A DNA stretch of 64,000 bases from Sepiola atlantica (taxonomy: Eukaryota; Mollusca; Cephalopoda; Sepiida; Sepiolidae). Shown one piece after another: positions 34,004-45,640 of the stretch. Numbering within the stretch: position 1 is the first letter of the stretch; each line of letters starts with the position of its first letter. Below the pieces are notes generated by a model that worked only from the letters and a program-made list of their open reading frames with translations, made no database searches and had not been told where the DNA came from. Position numbers and translations under genes: made by a program. The DNA is taken from positions 41,286,263 through 41,350,262 of the forward strand of contig OY744522.1 of the NCBI GenBank assembly GCA_963556195.1, given 5' to 3'.

Positions 34004-35965
34004 TTAATTTTTAAAAATAAAACAAATTCTTATATTTAAGTTTTTTATAATTATTAATAACTCTTTGTGTGTAATTTTTTTCTTGATGTTTTAATTTCAT
34101 GTTTAAATATTTTTCAGGTACTTTGTAAATACTGCATACTTTTCAAGATTACATCATAAAAACACGCACCCTTTTTACTCCCAACCCTAAGTCTGTGTGG
34201 TAATACATTTATAAAAAATATGTATTCTATTACAACATCTTTCGCGGAAAGAAAAAAAACGACAATTATTTTAGAATGGAAATTGGAGGATCAGTTTTAT
34301 ATATAATTTTAACATAAAATGATGAACCATTTCCTGACTATTATAACTTTTTAGGACAGTAACTAATTTTTATTGCGATGGGAAATACATGCATTATTTT
34401 TCGGGCGGGGTAGATGGGTTCTTTTTTAATCGATTACGTGTGGTTTTACGACTTTGCGGGTCGGATTAAAGGTTAGTGGTTAAAACAAATAGTTAACTGC
34501 CTTAAAAAGTAAGAATGGCCCGGAAAGGGGGATAAAGTAACGTTAAATTTATATGCGCAACTAATCTCCTACTCTGAATTAAAAGAATAATTGTTTTTTG
34601 TTCAGTGTCTTAACATGTAATGCCTAAAAATGTAGAATCTCATTTTTTTAGGGAGTGTACTTTTATTTGTTATGTTTACGTATTGTATCCATGATTTTGA
34701 TCAGCTCATTTATATTTTTATCTTGGGCTATTTTTACCAGCGCCATTTTAACTAAATTCAGTGAAAATAGCGATTGGAGATAGTTTAACAGTCATGAGTT
34801 TTCAAATTCTCCATTAATTGAAAATGTATTTAATTAATTTCAAAGGGTAATAAGCATTAGGTTTAAATAATTTCAAACCGAATAAATACAAAAACATCAA
34901 TTATTTCAGAGGATATATACGCGGTGACCGGACAAAAAACTTGTCCCCAAAACTGTGAACTCTCTGAGAGGCGTCATAAAATTTAGTTAACATTTCAAAA
35001 CGTTTGATACGAGGAACGGCGTAAGTGAACTCTAGAAACTAGAATTTTACCAATAAAAAAATTAAATTAGATGGTTAAAATACTTAAAATAACTTTTTAG
35101 CGATCCAGATTAAAAAAAAATAATAACATTACTTACACAATTGAATCGACTAGAATGCATCTTGGTTTCTTCGGAAACAAATCAGACATTTTAATTTTTT
35201 TTAATAGTTGAAAAAAAATTGGATGAATTACTTCGTGACCCTTAGAAATCAAAAATGAATTTAGAAGCATTTAAACTGTCGAAAAGAAAGCACCTTAAAC
35301 TGGCATGACAGTTACCTCATGTATTAAAAGATTGAACATTTTGGAAGCTTTTTACATCCAATAATTTTATAAACAGAGAGTAAATCAACAATACACTAAC
35401 AACTATTATTTATAGTTCCATAACAATTTGGTTTAGTTTATAATTTAATGACAAAACTATACGGTAAAAAGTAATTTTAGCTATCAAAATCCTATTAAAA
35501 AATAATTTTGTCAGAAAAATATTAAATACAAATAATGTGGTTAAATAATATTTTAAAAAAAAGATAATTTGGTCTTTAAAACATTTTAAATATTTTAATT
35601 GCTGGCGCCTCCAGAACTGTCTTAAAATGTATTTTCATCGACTGACAACTATTAACAAAAGATTATTTGTGGCGGTTTTGCGTTAAAGTAATTAATATTT
35701 AATATAAACTATAAACACATTATGTTCCTGTCAATATTGGTTGTGAGTAAAGTAATCAGCGTAATACATCTTGTTATATGGGTCGGAACTGAATAATTGA
35801 ACCCAAATCAATATTTTGTGAAATTTTTCAGCTGTATTTGATTCATCAGCCGGACTTAGGGTTAGTAGTAAAAAGGGTGCATGTTTTTTTTTTAATGATT
35901 TTGGTAGGCTTTTGTACGTAGGTCTCTGTCCGGTCGGATTCTGTCCGCTGGGCGTTTGTCCACAA
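34004..35965. other. about 2-kb insertion splitting PLE-2
   Basis: Separates the GIY-YIG part from the terminal Cys motif of the same PLE. AT-rich. Near the right end the minus strand reads GGACAAACGCCCAGCGGACA and GAATCCGACCGGACAGAGAC, a GC-richer direct repeat typical of transposon ends. A GCACCCTTTTTACT block with AACCCTAAGTC occurs near each end (34168 plus, about 35876 minus), suggesting inverted subterminal repeats. No transposase found; class unknown. Confidence 0.5.
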
Positions 35966-36087
35966 ACCATGTATGTCTGAATGAGAAATTTGAAATCCTT
36001 AAATTTATGGAGTCACAAAACATATTCAACTGTGAAAGTGAAATAGCAAACAACTGCGTACACAGAATAACATTTACTTTAGGTTAA
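35966..36087 (+). pseudogene. PLE-2 C-terminal Cys motif and stop
   Basis: CLNEKFEILKFMESQNIF, NCESEIANNCVHRITFTLG then TAA at 36085. This is an open reading of the family C-terminus, colinear with 3300-3418 and 57318-57440. The CRL before the last Cys is lost at the insertion junction. Confidence 0.8.
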
Positions 36088-36332
36088 CAATACATAATAA
36101 ATAAATACACAAATAAATAAATAAAGAACTAAAACAAATTGTCTCTCTCTCGCTCTCTCTCTCCCCCCTCTCTCTCTCTCTATATATATATATATATTGC
36201 TTTTGCAATATGGACATGTAAGCGAAAGATGAGACTTTTCCGCCTGATGAGATCTTTGTTTCTAATAACTACTGATCGATAACATCGATATGCAGTGTAG
36301 CGTATTTCAGTACATATATATACGAATAAAAA

Positions 36333-36369
<37 letters not shown>

Positions 36370-37146
36370 GTAAATATAAAAAGATCCTGGCAATGCTGCA
36401 GTATAGTTAACCGAGCATAAATCGGGAAATAACTGTTACCAAACGTAATAAAATATAATATTCTTTTGACCTGTATTGTTGGAAATTTCTGAAACTGTTT
36501 GTAAGTTTTGTTTTTTCAAAATTAGTTTCATTACTTTCACTTGGCCTAACGCGAGTCAATCAAAGAAATATGTCGATTTGAGGTGTAGGTCGATTATTTC
36601 GGGATAAAAAGATAGTATAAAGGGCTCACAGTACCAATAATCATAAGCCCAGTAAAATAAAAAGAAAATCAGTGTGATTCTCGGGCCTCGAGATTTCGAA
36701 ACTTGAACCTCTTCTTAAAGGGGAACAGCTCTGACTCGGATCGAGTCTTTCTGACCTCACGAATAGCCAAAATAAGAGCTTAAGTGAACAAATGCCTAGC
36801 CCCCAGGATCCCTTCTTACGGCATCACGAGTCGCCATTCACTGCTCACAGGTGTTCTCGGGTGGGTAGGTACCCTTCTGCATGGGATTGAGTCGGCGAAT
36901 TCATGACCTCGCCTACAAGGCAATGTACGTCAGTTATGTTAGATTCCGTCGAATAGGTCATTTCTACGATGCGTAGGCGAGAGGATTGTTGTAGACATAG
37001 AAAAGAATAGAAAAAAAGTTTAGTTATTTCATTTTCCTTAGAAATATTGTTGTAATTTCACTGATCGATGTGTGTATAAGCCATTATACACCCGTGTCGT
37101 CGTCGTCGTCGTCGTCGGGAATCATATTTTTGCTTAGCTGTGAATT
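36088..37146. other. PLE-2 3' region and unclassified DNA
   Basis: (CT)n at 36141-36180, short (TA)n at 36182-36196 and 36337-36361. No hammerhead was found at the expected distance from the PLE stop. 36690-36960 is GC-richer, without a recognised family. (GTC)n of eight units at 37096. Confidence 0.4.
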
Positions 37147-37727
37147 AGTGATGGACAATTAACAATTCTGTTTAAAATTCCCGATTCCGATCCAATTACC
37201 GATTCCGATTCTAAACTCGCGTAAAAAGGCAGAATTTCATTTTAATTGGGACGGTAGTATTTTCTACTTTTAAATGTAGATATTTATTTATTTTTTTAAT
37301 TTGACAAAATTCTTTAAGTTTTCCCTTTTATGTATAGTATGCAAGGTTTTGATGAACTCATTGTCAGATTTTCATTCAAATTTTTAATTGTGCCATTTTC
37401 CTTATTTATCCACTCGTGGCCTTTAAATCTGTGCTATTTTTACCGAGCCATATTTGTCAGGGCTATTTTTACCAACATTCGTTATTATGATCTATACATT
37501 TTACTTTTTACTGGTAGTTTAAAATCAATAAATATCCATCATTTTATCATAAGTACCAGCGATAAAAAATTAAGTTTTGAAAAAATTATTTTGAGAAATG
37601 GAAATTAAACCTAACATTTTTCAATTCAGATACCGATTTCGATACCATAAACAGTTCCGATTTTTAGATTCCCGATTCCGATTCCGATTCCGATTCCGAT
37701 TCCGATTAATCGTCCCTACATTACTGT
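37147..37727. mobile_element. non-autonomous DNA element with (CCGATT)n arms
   Basis: Begins TTAGTGATGGACAATTAA and ends TTAATCGTCCCTACATTA, an imperfect inverted repeat. Both ends carry CCGATT hexamers: ATTCCCGATTCCGATC at 37177 and six tandem copies at 37668-37706. No transposase. It resembles small hAT-like elements with GATTCC-rich ends. A 92-codon frame inside is unassigned. Confidence 0.5.
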
Positions 37728-38485
37728 GCATACAATCACTTGGACGCCCATGTTTATAAAAACATAGTTTTGTGACAAGGAGAAGGGCAGTCACTAAAAT
37801 ACATCGGAGAGACAGATTACTTTTCTTACTTGTTGGGGGAGGGGGAGAAAGACAGATGGATAGAGGGATTTTCCCGCTACACCTACTTACATTATGTATC
37901 CCCCACCGGATACTTCACCACAGATACGTCTTTCCTGCTAGAAGTCTGACCAGTAAAAAAAATAAAGAAAATCTTCGTTTGGAAGTCACGTGGTTCCAAG
38001 TATTCTGTTCTGGAGAAACCTCTTGCCCTTAAGGTGTCCTTCAAACGTTCTATTCAAACAACGACGTCTGGTATGTAACAATATTCTTTCTTATTAGTCT
38101 TTGATTTTAATGGTAGTAGTCAGTCCAGTTCTAGCTTTAGGGTTTCACACATAGGTGTTAATTCTACTAGAGCCCTTAAATCTTGGACAAGCTCTATACA
38201 CCCATTTTCACACCAGATTGCATCCGCATACACATACTTTAACGTCTATGCACATTCACCCATACATAGTGTGTTGGTATCACTAAATAACATTTTATTG
38301 AGTTTAATAATAACAAGATATTAATAATAACAACCAAAATAGATACTTCTCTCTATATTTATGTATTTATATATTTGTAGGGACATGGTTCACTACTAAC
38401 CCAATTAAACGATCATCATGAATGTCGGAACACCCCTGCTAGGTGCAAGGGTTCTAAATGTGGGCTGGATTTAGTTTAATTATGT
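37728..38485. other. unclassified DNA
   Basis: An 86-codon plus frame (37772-38032) shows no motif and biased composition. Nothing else recognised. Confidence 0.5.
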
Positions 38486-38497
38486 GTTATACAAAAG

Positions 38498-38796
38498 AGG
38501 GAGGGCCTGTGGACGAGTGGTTATAACACTTTTCTTTGGGCTGGACGACTCTGGTTCGATCCCACTCACGGCATGCGAATTTTCGGGTCTGAAAACTCCC
38601 TCTGTCCACCCAGCAGTAAATGGGTAGCTGGCTAAAACTCAGGGAAGGTTCAAGGCAGCGGAAGGAGAGGGATAGGCTCCGCCTTCCATATGCTGTGCCC
38701 TTAACAAATCACCGCCGCTACGGCCATGGGCAGTGTGCGATGTCGGTAACGACACTCGTGCGCGTCCAGGCTGTGCGACCTTTACCTTTACCTTTT
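38498..38796 (+). mobile_element. complete tRNA-derived SINE with 11-bp target duplication
   Basis: Flanked by perfect direct repeats TTATACAAAAG (38487-38497 and 38797-38807). Head with A box TGGACGAGTGG (38510-38520) and B box GGTTCGATCCC (38553-38563). Body includes CCACCCAGCAGTAAATGGGT and AGGGAAGGTTCAAGGCAGCG, ending in CTTTAC repeats. Its length of 299 bases, sharp ends and intact duplication indicate a comparatively recent insertion. No hammerhead is present. The 121-codon frame across it is not a gene. Confidence 0.9.
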
Positions 38797-38807
38797 TTAT
38801 ACAAAAG

Positions 38808-39690
38808 ACGCAAAAAGGCGATAAAAGCCCTTCGGAAGAACTCCGATACCCCCCAACTTGTGTTAAATTTAACAATAAGTATTAGATATAAATTTATAAA
38901 TATTTACCATATTTCAGTTTTTTCTGAATCCTTAATAAATTTTGCGAGGCATAATATAGATACACGCTCTCATCTCTTCATTTAACTAGATCCATAGTCA
39001 GTAGATACCAATTAAGCAAGATTTTCCTTAATAGCACGTTCTTCTTAGCGCTCCTTAAAGTATAGACATTTTCTCAAATCAAAATCATTTAATGGATGTT
39101 GAGAAAATTGGATTAAGAATTCTATTAAATATTAATTTTAACATTCACAATGGAAATAAACTGTTACAAATTGTTTTGTTCAGGAAATTAAGTTTACCCG
39201 TCCTGGAACGGTTATTCCTCTCGTATATATGTATACTTGTTTATTCAGTTCCTGTTGATCTGCCATTGTTTGAAGACAGAGTATACGCCTATCGGTAGTG
39301 GCTATTTTAGTCGGCCTGCTACATCATTAAATATACTTGATAGAAAGAGCTTTGGCGGACTTTTATGAATCTGACATTAGTTTTCGAAAATCGAATCCCT
39401 ATCGAATTAATATCAGTTGTCATCATTCCGAAGCGAGACTCTCCAAGTTGCTGTCTCAACCCGTTTCACTATATTTACTGGCATGGGTTCATATTATCTT
39501 TATGGGCATCATAATTGGTTTTCAGGAGTGACTACAAGCTTTGTCGTTGGCTGACCGCTTAGAAAGGGTAAAGGGATTATTTTTAAAACGACTCCGACGG
39601 TGAGGACGGAGTTAAACCCCAATTACATGATAAATTCATTCAAACTTCTGTGAGATGATTTTAAAGAATTTACACTTCTTTGAAATCGGT
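38808..39690. other. unclassified DNA
   Basis: Two short plus frames (39092-39298 and 39337-39531) have no recognisable motif. No repeats. Confidence 0.5.
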
Positions 39691-39713
39691 AATATATATA
39701 TATATATATACAC

Positions 39714-39745
<32 letters not shown>

Positions 39746-39787
39746 TTATGTCTAACCTCCTCTCTCCATATATATGTTGGAGGTAAT

Positions 39788-39837
<50 letters not shown>

Positions 39838-39946
39838 GATCTACCTACTAATATGATTCTTTATCTGTCTGTCTCTCTCTCTCTCTGTCTCACCATATAT
39901 ATATATATATATATGGAACAATCTGTCTCTTTCACTGCATCCTCTA

Positions 39947-40005
<59 letters not shown>
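39691..40005. repeat. microsatellite cluster: (TA)n, (GT)n, (ATCT)n
   Basis: (TA)n near 39692-39729, (GT)n to 39745, (ATCT)n at 39789-39836, (TA)n at 39896-39914 and 39948-40005. Confidence 0.9.
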
Positions 40006-40009
<4 letters not shown>

Positions 40010-40097
40010 TGGCTAACTTTAGTCTACTTCCTACTAATCCCCCTTTCTCTCTTTGTCTCTATATTTATACAAGTATAATACTATATAATACTATATA

Positions 40098-40196
40098 TAT
40101 ATAAGTTATGAAAATATATTTATAGCAATTAAGCTACACCGAGACCTTCGCGTTTCATCCCAGTAAGGAATCGTCAGGCTAAAATGCAAGGCTATA
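40098..40196 (-). mobile_element. PLE-type 3' end with hammerhead, 5'-truncated in (TA)n
   Basis: On the minus strand the fragment starts at a (TA)n tract (about 40197), runs through the ribozyme and the tail GCTATAAATATATTTTCATA, and ends in (TA)n. It matches the PLE 3' end at 56957. No coding part remains. Confidence 0.75.
40129..40183 (-). ncRNA. hammerhead ribozyme, complete core
   Basis: On the minus strand: stem I TTTAGC pairs with GCTTAA (5 of 6); core CTGACGA (40177-40171); stem II TTCC...GGGAT (three to four pairs); GAAA (40156-40153); stem III CGC...GTG; cleavage triplet GTA (40137-40135). All invariant core bases present; stems weaker than in the SINE ribozymes. Confidence 0.8.
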
Positions 40197-40229
40197 ATAT
40201 ATATATATATAAAATGTCACGCTATAATA

Positions 40230-40277
<48 letters not shown>

Positions 40278-40283
40278 ATATTA

Positions 40284-40330
<47 letters not shown>
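40197..40330. repeat. three (TA)n tracts
   Basis: TA runs at 40197-40210, 40227-40265 and 40285-40326. 40331-40720 is unclassified; (CT)n-(TA)n follows at 40722-40792. Confidence 0.9.
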
Positions 40331-40332
<2 letters not shown>

Positions 40333-40721
40333 TATATTATATATGTAAATATATATAAAATTCCGAAAATGTGTCCGTCGACAAGGGTTTATCCAGTGAA
40401 TCTTTATTGCGTTAATATAATAGTGCAAAATAATATATAGAGCTGTATATTTATTTGCTATAAATCTTTTTGTTCATACAAAGAACATTGATTACACATT
40501 TTCATGCATATTCCCGTTTTAGCTGGTGATCTGCTAAAATTCGTCAAGCTTCTTACTTAGTATGAAAGCGCCTTCATACAAGGAACGTCACCAAATGAAC
40601 TGCAGCTGATTCCCAGCTAGAACTTAAGTATGTCTGAAATTGTGTACCTAATTATTATTGTATGAATCAAAAGATTTATACTAAAGAAATAAATATTTAT
40701 TTACATACTTGATATTTCTAA

Positions 40722-40793
<72 letters not shown>

Positions 40794-40929
40794 TTTGTTT
40801 TTGTATCAAAGTAGTATTTTCCTGCTTGCAGCACCAGTAACGAGCTAGTATTTGGGTACGAAAAGGGAGGCGAGTGTTTGAGTCTTTCCTGCTGGTATAC
40901 AGATTCTCCACTGGCATCGTTTCTTAGTT

Positions 40930-41880
40930 TGTGACTTGAGGATAAATAAGCCTCCAAAGACCAGACGTAAATTCACTCCCCGACTGAAAGTCTGGAAACT
41001 CAAGGACCTAGAAATTTGCAAACACTTCGAGGAATCTTTTGTTTCGCACGTGTTTGCCTCATCAAAGGGAGCTGATACCACTACCGATAAAATCTGGGCC
41101 AACCTAAATCCAGGATTAATGGAGACAACAGAGACGGTGCGTGGGTTCACAGGACCCCATAGATGATGTGGAGAGACTTGGTGGTAGACAGATCAGGTCG
41201 AACAGACTATCAAAGCAAAATGTTTAGCTTTTAAGGACTGACAATCTGGAAAGTGCTCGAGAGCTCAGTATTATATAGCCAAGCATGCATCAAGACGAGC
41301 TGTTCAATCATGCGCGTCAACAGGTAGACAAGCAGTCTTACAAAATGGACGATCCCAAATCTGCGTAAGGGAGAATAGGGATGTTGTGGATGACAAGCCA
41401 GTAAGAAATGATGCAAGAGAGTTGTCACAATTCAAGAAGTATTGGAGAAGGCCTGGCTGGAGCATTATGGAAGACTCTCCAATGTGGAATTTTATTGGGA
41501 TCCTAAGTGATGAACCACCACTGCAGAGGCTACCAGTCTAAATCACGATTTATATGGTGAAGAAGATGAGGTCTGGTAAAGCAGCCGGGCCATCATATAT
41601 AATAGTAGAGATGGTCCGAGCTGCCGGTGACACAGGGGAGTCCAGTATCTGTTAACTTGCATCCTCAATAGTTCGTGATGGTAGGATTCTAACCGACTGG
41701 GAGGAGAGTTTCATTGTCTGTCTGTACAAGGGTAAAGGAGATGCTCTGGACAGCGGCAATTACCGACGTCTCAAGCTGACGGAGCAAGTCATGAAAGTCG
41801 TTGAGAAGATAACTGACAGTCTTCTTAGACAGTTCGTGTCAATCGATGACTACCAATCTGGCTTCGTTCCTGACGCAATA
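40930..41880 (+). pseudogene. RTE/CR1-like LINE: linker and first part of RT
   Basis: TRRKFTPRLKVWKLKD (about 40963) is the end of the endonuclease-RT linker; then TTDKIWANLNPGLMETTETV, a decayed lysine-rich stretch, SDEPPLQRLPV, and MRSGKAAGPSYIIVEMVRAA (from about 41567), the RT fingers. DWEESFIVCLYKGKGDALDS then GNYRRLKLTEQVMKVVEKIT and SIDDYQSGFVPDA (ending about 41880) complete motifs 1-2a. The catalytic palm is missing. Several stops and shifts. A different family from the jockey/CR1-like tails elsewhere in the window. Confidence 0.8.
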
Positions 41881-42110
41881 TGTATATATAATCATAGTCA
41901 AAAAATTAATCATAAACAAAATGTTATGGGTACATACATTTCAGAAAATTTAATAAAAATACTTTCTTGAGCACACAAATAACAAGAAAAAACACTCTAT
42001 CGTTTTTTCATAGGTCCAGGTAAACAATGGAATTGTTAAAGAACTAAAATCACATACAAAAAAAATTCAAAAACAATATCATCTTATTGATTCCCCGATT
42101 TATAAACAAA

Positions 42111-42500
42111 TCTGGTTAGCCTCCCCAGGGGGTCTAAAGGCCCCGAAATAGCAAAATATGACATTTTTTGACCCATAACTTTTCATCCATCCATTCAATT
42201 TCTCTGAAACTTGGCCAAAATGTGGAGGCAATTGTTCCTAATAGAAAATAAGTATCGCTGACCTTTTTGAAAAAAATCTGGTTCGCGCCCCCAGGGGGTC
42301 AAAAGCCCCCAAAATGGCAAAAATGACCCTTTTCTCTCATAACGTTTGATCCATCCATTCAATTTTTCTGAAACTTGGCCAAAATGTAGAAGAAACTGTT
42401 CTGGATATAAAACGCTCATCCTTGACCTCGGAAAAATTCTGGTTCGCGCCCCTAGGGGGTCAATGGGGGGTCAAAAATGCCCCAAATTGCCTAAATTTAT
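42111..42500. repeat. tandem repeat, about 163-bp unit, 2.3 copies
   Basis: Units start TCTGGTTAGC or TCTGGTTCGCGCCCC at 42111, 42277 and 42438 and share CCAGGGGGTC, ATCCATCCATTCAATTT and CTGAAACTTGGCCAAAATGT. The frames here arise from the repeat. Confidence 0.9.
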
Positions 42501-42984
42501 TGCATTTTACACTCGCCACATCGAGTCACATACAGAGGGGGACCACGCACGCGCGGCTTGTTTTATATTTGTTTTACATTTTTAAGGCTTGTTATGAAAA
42601 TTGTATTTCAGAGTCAAATCTTAACATAAAAACATACACAACGGTAGATCTATTATTATAAAATTCTATTATGATTCAACTCAAAGCAAATTATCGGATT
42701 AATAATTTTTTTAAATATGTGTATGGAAAACAAAACATCCAGTTAGTTTACTAAAAAACACATTATTCTCGTGAGAATCTCGGAACAAAATTCAATGTAA
42801 AATATCACATCGGTATGGAAGCGATAATTATCCGATATTTGCATTTTTACTTTTTCCTTCAGATTATTTTGTTTTTACATCCAGGATGATTTGGATCACT
42901 TAAACATTTTTCAGGCTCATTACATCTTCTTTTAGAGTGAATGATATACAGGTTTCTGTTTCTGTTTCTACATTTTTGAGATGA

Positions 42985-43475
42985 GGATTGATAATTTGTA
43001 TTATTTGGATTATTAGGACTACTGTTCACGTTTTGTCTGTAACCATCGAACTTCTTCAGGTGTATCTTCTCGAACTCGAGAATCTTTTTGCCGAACTCGG
43101 GAATCTGTATGAAATTTCGAATGGAACTCTTTATTTAATCCACTGGAGAAGCATGCTCTCGTCTGCAAGCACCCGTTGCGTAACGGATAAAGTATTAAGT
43201 AAATTCAGTTCTAAATTTTTCTATGGGTTAATAGTTCAATCCCTAGTGTCGGCGATACTAGGAATTGCGAATTACAGAAGACTTCTACCCAGTCATGGTT
43301 AGCAGAACGACAGAATTCTACCCTCGTAGATTACACAAAAGCTTCAGTTCGAAATTTCGTGCAGATTCCCGAGTTTGCAAGATACACCTGAAAAAGGTTG
43401 GAGGTTACATCGGCCGAAACGTTGTTAGAAACCCAGTCAAGATAAAAACAGTGGTACGAATAATCCAAATTATAC
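42985..43475. repeat. inverted repeat with tRNA-like core
   Basis: Left arm 42990-43125 and right arm 43345-43470 are imperfect reverse complements (TTTGGATTATTAGGACTACTG vs CAGTGGTACGAATAATCCAAA; CTTCAGGTGTATCTT vs AAGATACACCTGAAA). The spacer holds TTGCGTAACGGATAAAGTAT and GGTTAATAGTTCAATCCC, positioned like A and B boxes of a tRNA-Arg-like head. The right arm contains CTGAAAAAGG...CGGCCGAAACG, a hammerhead-like motif with a damaged core. Confidence 0.65.
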
Positions 43476-44484
43476 AACCAATTACTGATTCTGATATTTT
43501 CGGATCTTATTTCCCTAATTATTCTCAGTTTACATTTTCCTCCGGGATTCTGGCACGAGGAATTTGGACTTTTTGTTAACTATACAGATATTTTGAAAAT
43601 TGTAAATCCGATGACTTGATTTTAGCATTAATTATTATAAAATGATATGATAATGAACCTTGAAATGTATATATTTATAAGCTCTATTGAGTGTTAACTA
43701 TTAAGCTTGTCTTTTTAATTGAAATTCGGTTCCTTCGTGAATCAATCTGATCGATATAAATGTAATTTATATGATCATAATATATTATATATATGAGGTG
43801 TTATTTTGGAAATATTAACAGTTCTTAATTATCGAAATAAGAGCCTAATTTATTTAATTTTTATGTAAAAAGTGTCGTCATGGGATATCGGGCTCTCCTT
43901 AATCACTAAATAAGTTAACTAGTCTGGACAATAAATACGACTACGAACAGTAGTATGAGGGATTCGATTACCTGTATCTACTATTGTTTGTACAAGATAT
44001 ATACGTTGGAATAAACTGTACCATTCTAAGACCATTACACTCTGGTTATTTTGTTATTTTTAACGACTTACCAAGTTATATCAAGAAGAAAAACATCTCC
44101 TCGTTACATACTTGGGTAAGGCGAACGTCTCGCACTAGGGTCAGCTCTTCCACGGAGTCCCGTTAGTAAAAAAAATAATTTATGTGATGTTATTTATTTA
44201 TTCTTTCGATCTAAACAAATACATTTTTTTATAATCAATATTTTTATAAATTACCGTAAGCATTTTGTTTAGTTTGAGTATATTTAGAGGATGATAATTC
44301 GATAGAATGTATAAGTAAAAAAAGGAAAATGGACGAGAAAGCATAAACGACAGATTAATTTGAACAAAATGAGATTAAAACGAGGTTATGATTAGATTCA
44401 ATATTTCGCCGTAATCACGGGCTTTATCAAGAATAAACATGATATCCTCTAGAAAATGGCAGGGTGTTACGGATACAGACTCCG
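43476..44484. other. AT-rich DNA, one hammerhead-like scar
   Basis: On the minus strand near 44430, TTGATAAAGCCCGTGATTAC then GGCGAAAT keeps a GCC/GGC helix and GAAA but lacks CTGANGA. No gene. Confidence 0.4.
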
Positions 44485-44860
44485 AGACCGTGGATATGCT
44501 TGTTCCAAATGCTTGGTCTTTGCCGAAGTCACAACCCCATAGATAAAGTCTCGGTTAATAACCTACTTTGTTCCGTTGGTAGCTTTGTCTATATTAATGA
44601 TACTGAAGTATTCTAGTACGGAGAAGGGAGCCTACATTCTTTGCGGAAGACTTGACAGTATTTATTCATATTAATGCTACTTGTGAATGTCAGGCCGAGG
44701 ATTTTGAATGTTGAACACTCGGGGAGAGTGCTATCAGTCATGGTAATCGGTGGTTGGTAACGCTTCTTATGATTCTAATAGAAAAGAGCTTTGTCTTGGG
44801 AGCATTACATGTAACAGAGTCAATACTTATACAGTGGATGTCTTAGTGAGAGTAAGAAGT
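44485..44860 (-). pseudogene. jockey/CR1-like LINE fragment upstream of the tail
   Basis: On the minus strand: CNAPKTKLFSIR, then after shifts MTDSTLPE, TFKILGLTFTSSINMNKY, and SSAKNVGSLLRTR. These follow in order the blocks between the RT palm and the YRARxYLxPEAILY tail of the same LINE family as 26586. Multiple frameshifts; truncated at both ends. Confidence 0.65.
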
Positions 44861-44914
44861 CCAACATGCAAGATAGCAGGTTACGAGAGTGGTAGAGTGA
44901 TAAAAAACTCTGTG

Positions 44915-45640
44915 GGTTAGGGTTAGGGTTAGGGTTAGGGTTAGGGTCATAGATGCAATTGTATTTTTGGTTAGTTGGGCATTTCTGTAGCGATTTTCTA
45001 ATTGGACAGGGAGTGGATAGTAAATTATGTGGGTAGCCGTAGTTAGGGTAAAGGTTGTAGATACAATTATATTTTTTGGTTTGTTGGACATATCTGGCAC
45101 GGTGGCTTAGTTGGTATCGACACGGACTGAGAACCTGGGTGTGCCAGGTTCAAATCTAAGTCATTCCACTGAAAAACGCTTCCATCGAACCCACAGGTGG
45201 ATAAGTAGAAATTATATTAACACGTGTCCACGGGTGGCCTCGGCATTGTTAAAGTGGTGGTTTTTGTTTTACTTAAAACAAAAATTCTAATTCGACACGA
45301 GTGGATAGTAGATTATGTAGGTAGCCGTAGTTAGGGTTAAGGTTGTAGATGCAGTTATATTTTATTGTTAGTTGGACATATCTGTAGCGATTTGCAAATT
45401 AGACAGGGAGTGGATAGTAGATTATGTGTTGTAGATGCAATTATATTTTTTGGTTAGTTGGGCATTTCTGTCGCGATTTGCAAATTGGACAGGGAGTGGA
45501 TAGTAGATTATGTGGGTAGCCGTAGTTAAAGTTAAGGTTAGTGTTGTAGATGCAATTATATTTTTTGGTTAGTTGGGCATTTCTGTAGCGATTTTCTAAT
45601 TGGACAGGGAGTGGATAGTAGATTATGTAGATAGCCGTAG
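44915..45640. repeat. telomere-motif satellite, about 110-bp unit, interrupted by a SINE
   Basis: Units share TGGATAGTAGATTATGTGGG, TAGCCGTAGTTAGGG, GATGCAATTATATTTTTTGG and GGGCATTTCTGTAGCGATTT. Each unit has one TTAGGG(TTAAGG) at the same phase; in the first, this slot is expanded to five or six exact TTAGGG copies (44917-44946). A SINE splits one unit at 45096. Confidence 0.9.
45096..45285 (+). mobile_element. tRNA-derived SINE inserted in the satellite
   Basis: GGCACGGTGGCTTAGTTGGT carries the A box, GGTTCAAATC (45147-45156) the B box, spaced as in a tRNA. The body contains CCACAGGTGGATAAGTAGAA and GGCCTCGGCATTGTTAAAG, ending in an AAAC-rich tail. The satellite unit resumes right after (TAATTCGACACGAGTGGATA). 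No hammerhead. Confidence 0.7.

Noticed and set aside
35820..35850. Minus-strand CTGATGAATC...GCTGAAAA
   Set aside because: The putative stem II does not pair, and no NUH site follows a stem III.
36230..36275. CGCCTGATGAGATC as a hammerhead core
   Set aside because: No GAAA at the right distance on the same strand and no stem II.
38620..38985. 121-codon ORF
   Set aside because: Crosses the SINE and its target duplication, so it is not a conserved gene.
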